From a virus: a stretch of 59,677 nt of DNA. How positions within the stretch are numbered: the first letter of the stretch is position 1; every line of letters begins with the position of its first letter. The stretch covers positions 1 through 59,677 of the IMG/VR virus record IMGVR_UViG_3300025009_000014. One strand, written 5' to 3'. Below are positions 22,754 to 30,418 of the stretch, in pieces. Under the pieces are notes generated by a model that was not told the origin of the DNA, made no database searches, and saw only the letters and a program-made list of their open reading frames with translations. Made by a program: the position numbers and the translations under genes.

Positions 22754-23811
22754 TTTATCCTTCTTATTAAATAAACCAATAATGATATTGTCCCTATGGT
22801 TGTCGTGATGATCTTGATTTGTTTCAGTATGTCTTTTCGTTTGAATTCGGCTATGTACTCCCCTTTTACGATCTTTTGTTTTACATTTTCATACATGTTT
22901 GTAATCTGTTTGCCCATTGTCTGCCTTTCTTCCGGTTTCTGATACGAGAACAGCATCGTGACTTCCGTGTTCGGCTCTATCTCGTACTCAAAACTGTCAA
23001 CCCCTATCAACACCGGCTGTTTGAAATAAATGATCGTCTGGTTGTTGAAATCTTTTGTCGTTATGAAATCAAACGCGTTGATCGTGCTTTCTTCCGTTAC
23101 GAGGTTCAAGATATCCCTGGTGATCACTTTCATCATCTTCTGCCTTTGCACCGCGTTCGTGCTGTCTATCCTGATCACGTTGTAATATTGCGGATCCTGA
23201 CGTAAACTCTGTACCAATGCCGTGTATGAAGGCCCCGTGTTTTCGGGTGTCGGTTCGGGTGTGCCGCTTCCGCTTCCGTATGTTCCGGTGATCGTGAATA
23301 CGGATACGTAATTTGGTGATTCCGATCCTTCTACCATCATGTTCCCGTCGTCATAATCGGATGTAGAATTCAATGTTAATCGTAATCCTATCTGTCCCGA
23401 ATCTGCCCTTTGCAGTTCATACGTGTAATTAACCCCTGCCGTTACGTTCACATCCACGGTGTAGGTGCAGCTCTGGTTTTTTATCCCCGTCAATCCCGTA
23501 TAGGTTGCGATGGTTGCCCCCGTATCTTTGTTTTTGATGGTCAGGATGAAATTGGTGCCGTCGTTTCCCGCTTCGTTGTTATCGAATATTACCGTTATCG
23601 ACGATATTTTACCCGTATATGGCTGCAGCCATGCCTGTCCCAAAGATACCGCGTTGAAATAACTTCCAGTGTTGACCGTTTGTTGTACCGTGAAAGGTGT
23701 GGTCGGTGTCGAAGGGGTGCTTTTTGAAGTCGTGCCGATATCGAACATGGTCACTGTCTGTGCCGTGCTTTCCGTATTCGATATTTTAACTGCAAACCCG
23801 CTCATAATCAT
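22750..23811 (-). CDS. Membrane-anchored paralogue of the putative capsid protein, with inserted domain
   Basis: A 353-residue protein. Two parts align by eye with the putative capsid protein at 27285. Residues about 6-25 (VKISNTES and on) match its residues 37-57 (ITVQNTNT), and residues 197-289 match its 82-174 without gaps of note: DPQYY vs DPFRI, MKVITRD vs LKVVEED, TKDFNNQ vs NKDYNGY, and EPNTEVTMLF vs NAGETLTFIF. Between them, residues about 30-195 hold an extra beta domain ending in a GSGSGTPEPTPE linker. A span near 333-349 and a basic tail end the protein. I infer a vertex or spike-base protein that ties the shell to the membrane. An ATG at 23805 is an alternative start. Confidence 0.65.
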   Translation of the reverse strand: MIMSGFAVKISNTESTAQTVTMFDIGTTSKSTPSTPTTPFTVQQTVNTGSYFNAVSLGQAWLQPYTGKISSITVIFDNNEAGNDGTNFILTIKNKDTGATIATYTGLTGIKNQSCTYTVDVNVTAGVNYTYELQRADSGQIGLRLTLNSTSDYDDGNMMVEGSESPNYVSVFTITGTYGSGSGTPEPTPENTGPSYTALVQSLRQDPQYYNVIRIDSTNAVQRQKMMKVITRDILNLVTEESTINAFDFITTKDFNNQTIIYFKQPVLIGVDSFEYEIEPNTEVTMLFSYQKPEERQTMGKQITNMYENVKQKIVKGEYIAEFKRKDILKQIKIITTTIGTISLLVYLIRRIK

Positions 23812-24563
23812 TCGTCAAACATTAATTTCGATTCATAGGCATCCAACCATTCCTCCGCATTCTTCTGCCTCTCTTTGCTGTATATCCCCGGTGTGAGCAT
23901 CTGGAACGCGTACCAACCCTCTATCACGGGATATTTCATATCCAAAAAAAGTTTCAGGCTGTTGATATCCGCTTCGAATTCGTCGTCGATATTTCTGTTC
24001 ATGGCTTTGTGCGCATATTCGTGACTGATCAATATCGTCCGGATGGGTACCGAAACCAAATCAAAAGCGGCCTTGCTCACCTCGATCACATCCGCCACGC
24101 TCGCATATCTTGCCGGCGTGTCCGTGATCTCTTCAACGATCTTTATCCTGAACTGCTTCTTTTTGTCGGTATATGTGCCGGGCATGTAGTTGAAGAACTC
24201 GAACGAAAACTTCTTTACAAATGCCTGAAACTCTTCTGTTTTTTTGTCAAACTTGAAATCAAGGCTCTTAAATTCCGTTATCGGGCTGACTTCTACCTTG
24301 AAGACATCGAAATCGTATTGCGGCTTTTCCGAAAAAATCAATACTGTTAAGAACTTTCCTGTCATCGGCACCCCGAACCTGTACGCTTTTTTTTCGCCCG
24401 GTTCGGCATCCCTCGAAAACAACATGGTGTTCGGGCTGTTTTCGTTGAACCCGTTTATGCTCAAAACATTCGCGGGGGACGTTCCCACCGTTATATTTAT
24501 CGCCACGGGCCTGTTGTCGGTCTTTATCCTTACCTCGTAAGGTTTATTTCCCTTTACCCGCAT
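23808..24563 (-). CDS. Putative virion zinc metallopeptidase (HExxH)
   Basis: A 251-residue protein. Residues 1-95 form a beta-sandwich-like N-terminal part. Residues 181-185 are HEYAH, the zincin motif, and DDEFEAD at 193-199 can supply the third ligand, 12-14 residues on. The enzyme could mature virion proteins or act on the host envelope at entry. No signal peptide or membrane span is present. It overlaps its jelly-roll neighbour by 4 bases and the next gene upstream by 20. No close family recognised. Confidence 0.65.
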   Translation of the reverse strand: MRVKGNKPYEVRIKTDNRPVAINITVGTSPANVLSINGFNENSPNTMLFSRDAEPGEKKAYRFGVPMTGKFLTVLIFSEKPQYDFDVFKVEVSPITEFKSLDFKFDKKTEEFQAFVKKFSFEFFNYMPGTYTDKKKQFRIKIVEEITDTPARYASVADVIEVSKAAFDLVSVPIRTILISHEYAHKAMNRNIDDEFEADINSLKLFLDMKYPVIEGWYAFQMLTPGIYSKERQKNAEEWLDAYESKLMFDE

Positions 24564-24957
24564 TTTTTTTCTTCATGATCACAAGAACAAGTATGACGAG
24601 TGCGACAATTATCCCGGTTGCGATCAGCCATGTACGCAGTTTCTTGTTGTACTTCTCGCTGTCTTTGTCTTCGGGGTATATCTCATACGCATCCCCTTCG
24701 TCGTACACCTTTGCACCGTTTTTCAACTTGCCGTACACATCCGCGCCTTTCTCGCCCCATGTCAGTATGGAATCGATCCATGTTTTCAGTTTTTCGCCCT
24801 TTTGTGCCGTCCCGTCTTCTTCTACGTCCTCTATCAATATCGGATCGAGTTCTTCCATCTCGTTGATGTCGAGATCACGGGTATTTGTCCCGGATTGTGT
24901 CGTGGTCGTCTCGTAATTGAAATACTTTTCGTTCCTTACTTTTTTGCGAATATCCAT
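24544..24957 (-). CDS. C-terminally anchored membrane protein
   Basis: A 137-residue protein. The soluble part (1-105) is acidic (ELDPILIEDVEEDG) with a central helix; one span near 110-128 (WLIATGIIVALVILVLVIM) is followed by KKKNAGKGK. Tail-anchored topology shared with several neighbours. Function unknown. Confidence 0.62.
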   Translation of the reverse strand: MDIRKKVRNEKYFNYETTTTQSGTNTRDLDINEMEELDPILIEDVEEDGTAQKGEKLKTWIDSILTWGEKGADVYGKLKNGAKVYDEGDAYEIYPEDKDSEKYNKKLRTWLIATGIIVALVILVLVIMKKKNAGKGK

Positions 24958-25193
24958 TTTTTCGTTTTTTTAAGGTATATAAATAATCCTGCCAATACGA
25001 CAACCGATATCCCTGCCGCGATCATCCACTTCTTTCGGTTCGCGTTTGCCTGTGCGTTCATGTTCCCGTCGTAGTTCTCTTTGTACTTCACACCGTATTT
25101 CTCGGCATCTTTCCTGATCTCCTCGCGGTAATCGTCTTCGTTGTACGATGAAACCTCGCTTAAATATTGGTTTGCTATGTCTTTTGCGCCCAT
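24936..25193 (-). CDS. C-terminally anchored small membrane protein
   Basis: An 85-residue protein: a charged helical head, one span near residues 56-73 (WMIAAGISVVVLAGLFIY) and the basic tail KKTKKWIFAKK. It overlaps the next gene by 22 bases. Confidence 0.62.
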   Translation of the reverse strand: MGAKDIANQYLSEVSSYNEDDYREEIRKDAEKYGVKYKENYDGNMNAQANANRKKWMIAAGISVVVLAGLFIYLKKTKKWIFAKK

Positions 25194-26105
25194 TTATTTC
25201 TTTTTTAACCGTTTGTACATATAATATCCGATTGCCGCAACCGCCAATGCCCCCAAAACATAATAGATTTTTTTGTTGTCGGTGATGTTGTTCACAACAG
25301 TTGCACCGAAAGTCCCGCTGTTGTTGATCTTTTTTTCCTCTGTTTCGAGTTTGGATATCTCGGCTGCCTGTTTGGCAATCTCTATCTTGATGTTTTGCAG
25401 CGAAAGCCCTTCCGCTTTCAGGTCTGCCTCGTGCATTTCCTGTTGCCTCAGTTCCTCTGACCGTGCCTCGGCTTCACGTGCATCCTGCATCTGTTGTTCC
25501 ACGAACCGGTCGTCTTCCGATATCATGTTGTCGTATTTGGCTTTCAGGGTGGTGTAATTGGTGACTGCCGCGCCTAATGCCGTAGATGAGGCGGCCACGG
25601 CATCCCTCCAAGACGTATAGGATGAAAGCACGTTGTTTTTATGCACGTTGCACAAGTATTTTCTCTTGCATTCGAAGTATTTCTTTTCGGCCATCGAATA
25701 GTTCAGCAGGTCCGAATTGTGTTTTGCCTGCAACCGTGTTTTTTCGGTCAGTGCCGCTGTTACGGCCGCTTCCTGTGCCGCTATTTCGGCTGCGGTATAT
25801 ATGTGTTGGTATCCGCCGTCGAAGTTTTTGAACTTTTCTTTTTTCTTCAATCTCAACCGTTCGATCGATATCTTTTTTTCCTCGATCTTCCTTCTGTTGC
25901 TCTCCAATATGCGGGTAAGCATCAGTTTTTTGTCCATTGTCGTCAGCGTTTTGTCCGCATCCATCTGCGAAAATAATACGTTCGGGGATTGGATGTTGAC
26001 AAGGGGAAGTTCTTTCCCTTCTTTCATGGCCTTTGCAAATCGGGCGACAACGGTAAGCTGCTTTTCCGATTTTATGTTGTAACGGTTTGTTTTTGGCTTG
26101 ATCAT
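25194..26105 (-). CDS. Long coiled-coil, tail-anchored membrane protein
   Basis: A 303-residue protein. Residues about 60-110 and 190-262 are strongly coiled coil (QQMQDAREAEARSEELRQQE region), with an alanine-rich helical middle. One span near 280-296 (IYYVLGALAVAAIGYYMY) is followed by KRLKKK. It is the largest of the tail-anchored set and could be a scaffold or a membrane-to-capsid spacer. Confidence 0.65.
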   Translation of the reverse strand: MIKPKTNRYNIKSEKQLTVVARFAKAMKEGKELPLVNIQSPNVLFSQMDADKTLTTMDKKLMLTRILESNRRKIEEKKISIERLRLKKKEKFKNFDGGYQHIYTAAEIAAQEAAVTAALTEKTRLQAKHNSDLLNYSMAEKKYFECKRKYLCNVHKNNVLSSYTSWRDAVAASSTALGAAVTNYTTLKAKYDNMISEDDRFVEQQMQDAREAEARSEELRQQEMHEADLKAEGLSLQNIKIEIAKQAAEISKLETEEKKINNSGTFGATVVNNITDNKKIYYVLGALAVAAIGYYMYKRLKKK

Positions 26106-26395
26106 GCTTTTTTCTTTTTATAGATGACTATTAGTGCTATGGTTGACAGTATCGCCACTCCCGCGATGATGTAGGGTGCCTTGCTTGTTTCCGGCTGTGC
26201 CGTGTATTGTTGTTCCAACATGCCCGTGAGTTTGTCCTGGTATTGATCCCTCAATTCGTTTGTCATCGTGTTTTCCGCTTTCTTCTTTTGCAAAAAACTG
26301 TACAATGCGCCTCCCGGATTGAGTACGGCAAATATGCCTTTCCCTTCCTTGAACTTTTGTCCGAACGTTACGGCTGTGGTCTTTAAATCTGCCAT
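26102..26395 (-). CDS. C-terminally anchored small membrane protein
   Basis: A 97-residue protein with a soluble head including FAVLNPGGALYSFLQKKKAE, one span near residues 77-92 (IIAGVAILSTIALIVIY) and a KKKKA tail. Overlaps the coiled-coil gene by 4 bases. Confidence 0.62.
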   Translation of the reverse strand: MADLKTTAVTFGQKFKEGKGIFAVLNPGGALYSFLQKKKAENTMTNELRDQYQDKLTGMLEQQYTAQPETSKAPYIIAGVAILSTIALIVIYKKKKA

Positions 26396-26396
26396 G

Positions 26397-26873
26397 TTAC
26401 TTCTTTTTGTTTTTGAATATCAATATGCCCGCAACCGCCATAAATGCCAAAACGGATGCTATCACGATCATGGTCTGCAGACGCTTTTGTCTGGCCTGTG
26501 CCTCTTTCTCTGCGGCTATCGCCTTTAACAGTTCTTTTGTCTGTTCGTCTTCTGCCGCTTCCTTGCTTTGTTTTTTCTTGATGATGTTGGATGCGACACC
26601 CGCTACCGCGCTCACGATGCCGACGATGGCCGTCACGAAGTTCTTGTGTCCGCTTTCCGATACCACGAGTGTTTTTTTGCTTTTCATCAGTTCGGTGAAC
26701 TCCGTCGCGAACGCCTCGTTCTCCGACAACTGTGTCAATACGGTGTCGATCAGTTCCCGGTTGCTTATTTTTGGCGGCACGGGATGATACTTTTTTAGGA
26801 TGATCACGGTTTCCCTGCCGTGTCTTACGATTGTCTTGGCTATTGCCCTTGATATGTTGGTTTCCGTGTTCAC
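26397..26873 (-). CDS. Membrane protein with two spans
   Basis: A 158-residue protein. A helical head (1-70), a moderate span near 76-94 (FVTAIVGIVSAVAGVASNII), a basic and alanine-rich linker, and a second span near 137-153 ending FKNKKK. Same tail type as its neighbours. Confidence 0.62.
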   Translation of the reverse strand: MNTETNISRAIAKTIVRHGRETVIILKKYHPVPPKISNRELIDTVLTQLSENEAFATEFTELMKSKKTLVVSESGHKNFVTAIVGIVSAVAGVASNIIKKKQSKEAAEDEQTKELLKAIAAEKEAQARQKRLQTMIVIASVLAFMAVAGILIFKNKKK

Positions 26874-26875
26874 GT

Positions 26876-27220
26876 TTATGATTTTAAGAATTTGAGTATT
26901 GCGATGATGCCTATAATTAACAAAGCGACCTGAACCATGTTCATGTCGATCTCTATCGGTTTCATTTTGGAGGTGTCTGTTGTTACGGGCAGTTGTGTGA
27001 TACGGACGTTGGAAAAATGCGCGAGCAGTGCGTTTTTATCCGGATGCAGGTTCAATACCTGCTTTTCTCCGTCGTTGGTTTCGTCGATAAACAGTTCGGC
27101 ACTTTCTATAAGCTCGTCGAACGATTGCGGCTTGTTATACCCGTTCGACATCAACAGCCTTTCCAATCCTGCCGTGTTGCTTAACGCGATGTATTCGAGA
27201 TAACTCATTGAGTTGTTCAT
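26876..27220 (-). CDS. C-terminally anchored membrane protein next to the capsid gene
   Basis: A 114-residue protein starting at ATG 27220 (MNNSMSYLEY); the longer frame to 27274 would run through the terminator hairpin at 27236-27259, so it is not preferred. The soluble head is acidic; a span near 96-112 (VQVALLIIGIIAILKFL) ends the protein. It is the first gene after the capsid-like gene. Confidence 0.62.
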   Translation of the reverse strand: MNNSMSYLEYIALSNTAGLERLLMSNGYNKPQSFDELIESAELFIDETNDGEKQVLNLHPDKNALLAHFSNVRITQLPVTTDTSKMKPIEIDMNMVQVALLIIGIIAILKFLKS

Positions 27221-27235
27221 AGTCTGATGTTTAAA

Positions 27236-27259
27236 AGAAGGGATATAAATATCCCTTCT
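27236..27259 (-). terminator. Terminator or attenuator after the capsid-like gene
   Basis: agaagggatat at 27236-27246 pairs with atatcccttct at 27249-27259; read on the minus strand, a T4 run follows. Placed between the capsid-like gene and the rest of the operon, it would let the first gene be made in excess. Confidence 0.75.
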
Positions 27260-27284
27260 AAACAAATACAACACTTACAAATAC

Positions 27285-27887
27285 TTACAGGTTTTTGTAG
27301 GGGTCTTCGCTTTTGAGGGTTGCTCTTCCGGAAAGTTCGTTTCCTCTCGACAACATGTCACTTATGTTGAAGATGAAGGTCAAAGTTTCGCCGGCGTTTA
27401 CAGATACCTCGATGTATGAAGTCTTTTGAACCTTCATCGAGAAATCTCTCGCTTCAACCAAATATCCGTTATAATCCTTGTTGGACTTGTAGTTCAACGG
27501 GTGGATGGTGGTTTCGGTCTTCTTTCCGAACGCGTCTTCTTCGACAACCTTTAAACTGTTTGCGAACTGTGCCGTACTCAAAGTCGTTTGGTATTTCATA
27601 CCTTTGATTCTGAACGGATCGGCAAGGATCGTATCCAACAATTCTTGATGGTTTGCGTTTGCAGGGGTTACAACGATCTCGTTGGCGAGGTTGTTTACTG
27701 CGGTTGCGGTACCGATTGCACCAAAAATACGTGCGGTCTTTGCAGATGCGGTATTGGTGTTTTGAACGGTGATCGATAACGTAGATGCGTTGGGGTCGAG
27801 TTTTTCAACAGCGGTTTGGCTTCCGGTAATATTGAAATATTTTTCGGCTGCCTGTCTTTTTCGTGCAATTGTTTGTTTGAAGTTCAT
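27285..27887 (-). CDS. Putative major capsid protein (beta-rich, single jelly-roll size)
   Basis: A 200-residue soluble protein with no signal peptide or membrane span. After a basic N-terminal arm (1-30) it appears to be nearly all beta strands (TLSITVQNTNT, NEIVVTP, YIEVSVNAGETLTFIFN). Several facts point to a capsid protein. It is first in the virion-like operon; it has a good ribosome site (AGGAGA) and its own promoter region; a terminator right after it would raise its dose; and a membrane-anchored neighbour (22750-23811) shares its domain. Single jelly-roll capsid proteins of membrane phages such as P23-77 have about this size. No direct family match was made, so the call is inference. 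Confidence 0.55.
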   Translation of the reverse strand: MNFKQTIARKRQAAEKYFNITGSQTAVEKLDPNASTLSITVQNTNTASAKTARIFGAIGTATAVNNLANEIVVTPANANHQELLDTILADPFRIKGMKYQTTLSTAQFANSLKVVEEDAFGKKTETTIHPLNYKSNKDYNGYLVEARDFSMKVQKTSYIEVSVNAGETLTFIFNISDMLSRGNELSGRATLKSEDPYKNL

Positions 27888-27910
27888 GGTAATGTCTCCT
27901 AATTAAATAT

Positions 27911-27926
27911 TAACAAATGTTTGCAC
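27911..27926. promoter_or_regulatory. Copy of the recurrent near-palindrome in the capsid-gene leader
   Basis: taacaaatgtttgcac lies 24 bases before the capsid-like ATG at 27887, near its ribosome site. A second copy stands at 28022-28040. Binding here could block expression of the first virion gene. Confidence 0.45.
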
Positions 27927-27975
27927 TTATCCTAATTACGCTGCTGTAAAAATAAATACTTTGTTGCTTGTTTTC

Positions 27976-27983
27976 CAAATATA
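27976..27983 (-). promoter_or_regulatory. -7 box of the capsid-gene promoter
   Basis: TATATTTG on the minus strand (27983-27976) matches TAnnTTTG. No TTTG is seen 19-21 bases upstream, where the arms of a hairpin (27986-28017) lie instead. The leader to the ATG at 27887 is about 80 bases. Confidence 0.5.
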
Positions 27984-27985
27984 TA

Positions 27986-28017
27986 AAGGGCATAAAACTG
28001 CCGTGTTTTATGCCCTT
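27986..28017. terminator. 13-bp stem hairpin upstream of the capsid gene
   Basis: aagggcataaaac at 27986-27998 pairs perfectly with gttttatgccctt at 28005-28017 around a 6-base loop. It probably ends the transcript of the gene at 28103 and insulates the capsid promoter. Confidence 0.75.
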
Positions 28018-28021
28018 GTAT

Positions 28022-28040
28022 AAACAAATGTTTGTATGTT
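28022..28040. promoter_or_regulatory. Copy of the recurrent near-palindrome upstream of the virion operon
   Basis: aaacaaatgtttgtatgtt. It shares atgtttgtatgtt with 6431-6450 and 56186-56203. It stands just beyond the hairpin at 27986-28017. Confidence 0.5.
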
Positions 28041-28102
28041 AATGGTTTATTTTGTCATATATCCGTGTTTTTTAGTGACTTATTTAAATTTTGTTTATCT
28101 AT

Positions 28103-28567
28103 TTATCTGTTGAACGTGATTTCGTTAAACTTACGTATGAGTTTTTCTATAACTGAATCTACTTCCTCAATCGTTTTTTTCGCAAATAATGTTTCTCTCG
28201 CAAACAATAATTCATATTTAGAATTGTCAATCACCGTTTTGTTATTCAGAATAGGCATATATGGAAGGCATACGATAACCCTTATTTTTTCTTCGTTGCT
28301 GTATAGTACGATTGCGGTGATTTTTAAACTACAGTCTTCCATGATCTGTTTAAATGTGATCTGCTCATTTGTTAACTTTTTGCGTACCATATCCATGTAC
28401 CGTCCATAGGATTCCGCATCCCTTTTAAATTTAACCTCCAATTCGTCGATTTCATGTTCTTTTAATCTTATGGAATCACTTTTTCTCGGTACGATTGGCA
28501 GATCGATGTCGGTATATACATCAACGGCATTTAATAGCGGGGTTAGGAATAATCTGCATTTATACAT
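28103..28567 (-). CDS. Hypothetical protein, 154 residues
   Basis: Starts at ATG 28567 (MYKCRLFLTP); an earlier ATG at 28591 is less likely. A mixed alpha/beta soluble protein (IKITAIVLYSNEEKIRVIV-type strands after two charged helices). It ends just before the hairpin that insulates the capsid promoter. No family recognised. Confidence 0.55.
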   Translation of the reverse strand: MYKCRLFLTPLLNAVDVYTDIDLPIVPRKSDSIRLKEHEIDELEVKFKRDAESYGRYMDMVRKKLTNEQITFKQIMEDCSLKITAIVLYSNEEKIRVIVCLPYMPILNNKTVIDNSKYELLFARETLFAKKTIEEVDSVIEKLIRKFNEITFNR

Positions 28568-28615
28568 AATATTTATTTTTTCCCGAAGCATTTATTTGTA
28601 TGATTATAGGCAATG

Positions 28616-28804
28616 CTAAGACTGCTGTTTACGCTTGTTATTCATCAATATCCATTTATCGTTTGGATGAAACCATGTGCAACCACATTGACCTTCTTTT
28701 GGATGCCCCGAACCGTGACACCAACCGCCTCTATAATGGTCTTTAATTGTATGCCCACAGTTGCACTTTACATTCTTGGGAACTTTAGGAACACTGCTAC
28801 ACAT
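28616..28804 (-). CDS. Small cysteine/histidine-rich protein
   Basis: A 62-residue protein starting at ATG 28804. CNCGHTIKDHYRGGWCHGSG and CGCTWFH give a CxCxH...C...CxC pattern, so it probably binds zinc. It overlaps the gene at 28797 by 8 bases and ends with TAG. Confidence 0.6.
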   Translation of the reverse strand: MCSSVPKVPKNVKCNCGHTIKDHYRGGWCHGSGHPKEGQCGCTWFHPNDKWILMNNKRKQQS

Positions 28805-29384
28805 CACAATCAAATTCTAATTCTTTTAAAATAACCGGTAAATAGTCTTTGTATTCGTTATACTTTAATTCTGCTTCATTTTTATCTTCAAAAAAATGTG
28901 CATTGATAATTCCTGCTGACCATACCTCTAAAGTATTTCCGTCTATTAATGTTCTTGAATAAAAAGAAACTTGCTTACCTTCTCCTAATCCGAATGGTTG
29001 ATAAATTACATAGTATTTTTTCATGTTATTTATTTCGCGGTAATAAATCCTGAACTTTGGAACATTTGAAATAAAGCTGAATGCATCTGTTTTTTCTTTT
29101 CCAAATAAAGGAATATTATTAATTCTTCCCTCATTTTCATCTTTTTTTATCTTTTTTTTCACACCTTTAATTAGAATTTTAATTCTGTTTAAAATGTCTT
29201 TTTTAAACAACATGCAAAATTCCTTATTTTTATTGGTAAAATTCCAAAGTATAGTCCCATTTTCTTGATCATATACATCATATAATAAATTATACTTAGG
29301 ATTTCCATAAATGTCAAAAATGTGTGCTAAATATGGTAAGTTTTCTTTGTTTTTATAACATTTTAAAGTCAGGGATGCTTTCAT
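28797..29384 (-). CDS. Hypothetical protein, AT-rich gene
   Basis: A 195-residue protein with strands and lysine-rich helices (ILIKGVKKKIKKDENE), and YYREINNMKKYYVIYQPFG in the middle. The gene is visibly richer in A and T than the virion block, which hints at separate acquisition. It overlaps the radical-SAM-like gene by 4 bases. Function unknown. Confidence 0.6.
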   Translation of the reverse strand: MKASLTLKCYKNKENLPYLAHIFDIYGNPKYNLLYDVYDQENGTILWNFTNKNKEFCMLFKKDILNRIKILIKGVKKKIKKDENEGRINNIPLFGKEKTDAFSFISNVPKFRIYYREINNMKKYYVIYQPFGLGEGKQVSFYSRTLIDGNTLEVWSAGIINAHFFEDKNEAELKYNEYKDYLPVILKELEFDCDV

Positions 29385-30034
29385 TTCATTATCCTTTTTA
29401 AATTTGTTTTTTGATGTACTTTGGTAAATCTGCTCAACTCCGATATCAATTCCTCTATCTTTTCTTTTCCGGGTTCGGGCAGTTTGTTATTCCCGCTGTC
29501 TGCCCCTATGTTTACCTGAACAGGTCCGCAATATTTGATCATCTCGACGAATTCATACAAATCGAAATCCATTATCGGCTCTATCGTTATATGAAGGGGA
29601 TGCCTGATGTATTTTTGATACCTTACCCTTTCTTCGGGCGTAAAACAGTTTTTCATGACTTCCGGATAATGCCTGTTGGTTTCCAAAGTAATGCACACGG
29701 TCGAATTATAAGGTAATATCCGTCTGATGTTGGCGGGGTTCTTTGTTTGGAACAAATATTTGTTTTCGGGATATTTGCCGCAGTGTTTAAGCGTTTTTAT
29801 GATCCATTCTTCCGGTATGTCCTTTGCAAACATGTCGCAGCTAGAACCGACAAATATAAAATTCCCCGTACCAAGGTCTGTTTTCAGTTCTTTCTCATCA
29901 AAACGGACGGGTTTTTGATTTTTGTACCGCTTCATATAACAATAGGAACAATCGTGTGAACATTTACCCTTTACCGTGTTCCATGTATGGGTGACGAACC
30001 CGTACATATTGCCTTTTGATTCGTTTAATGCCAT
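29381..30034 (-). CDS. Phage Gp37/Gp68-like (DUF5131) radical-SAM-type protein
   Basis: A 217-residue protein. CSHDCSYCYMKRY (about residues 24-36) is a CxxxCxxC iron-sulfur motif, and NFIFVGSSCDMFAKDIPEEW and LFQTKNPANI are typical of the Gp37/Gp68 family, found in phages and prophages. It probably binds a 4Fe-4S cluster and SAM; the substrate is unknown. The usual family length is about 220-260 residues, so it looks complete. Confidence 0.8.
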   Translation of the reverse strand: MALNESKGNMYGFVTHTWNTVKGKCSHDCSYCYMKRYKNQKPVRFDEKELKTDLGTGNFIFVGSSCDMFAKDIPEEWIIKTLKHCGKYPENKYLFQTKNPANIRRILPYNSTVCITLETNRHYPEVMKNCFTPEERVRYQKYIRHPLHITIEPIMDFDLYEFVEMIKYCGPVQVNIGADSGNNKLPEPGKEKIEELISELSRFTKVHQKTNLKRIMK

Positions 30035-30036
30035 TG

Positions 30037-30336
30037 TCAGGTTTTTACTTGTGTGAATTTTTTAGATGCTTCTTTCTCTGCCTGTTCTGCCTTTAAAGTG
30101 CAAAATGCCGCGTTCAGCAATGCCATTTTATCTACCGTGTATTCAAACCCTCCCTTAACGTATGCATCATAATCGGAAAGGTCAAGTTCCATCAGTTCAC
30201 AAAATCTTTCTTTGCTGACGTTGAAATCCGATATGATTTTTCTGGCATCGTTGGCCAATGATATCTGAATACGGATAAACCTGTATTCGTGATCGGTCAG
30301 GTTCCCTAAAAATTCTCTTATCTTTTTTGCTTCCAT
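30037..30336 (-). CDS. Small XRE-like helical protein
   Basis: A 99-residue protein starting at ATG 30336 (MEAKKIREF). An all-helical pattern with KIISDFNVSKERFCELMELD and YDAYVKGGFEYTVDKMALLN, similar to the spacing of a lambda-repressor-like HTH. DNA binding is possible but not certain. It ends 2 bases before the radical-SAM-like gene. Confidence 0.5.
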   Translation of the reverse strand: MEAKKIREFLGNLTDHEYRFIRIQISLANDARKIISDFNVSKERFCELMELDLSDYDAYVKGGFEYTVDKMALLNAAFCTLKAEQAEKEASKKFTQVKT

Positions 30337-30366
30337 GATAATTTGTTTTTTTTTAAAATTAAAATT

Positions 30367-30418
30367 AAGGGACACCGGTATGCCATGAACCGGCATCCCA
30401 CATTTTTAGTGTTCCCTT
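30367..30418 (-). terminator. Hairpin at the end of the 30406 gene
   Basis: On the minus strand the stem AAGGGAACAC / GTGTCCCTT, with an inner CCGGT / ACCGG stem, overlaps the stop codon of the gene at 30406 and is followed by AATTTTAATTTT. The paralogue at 57094 has its own hairpin in the same place. Confidence 0.65.
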
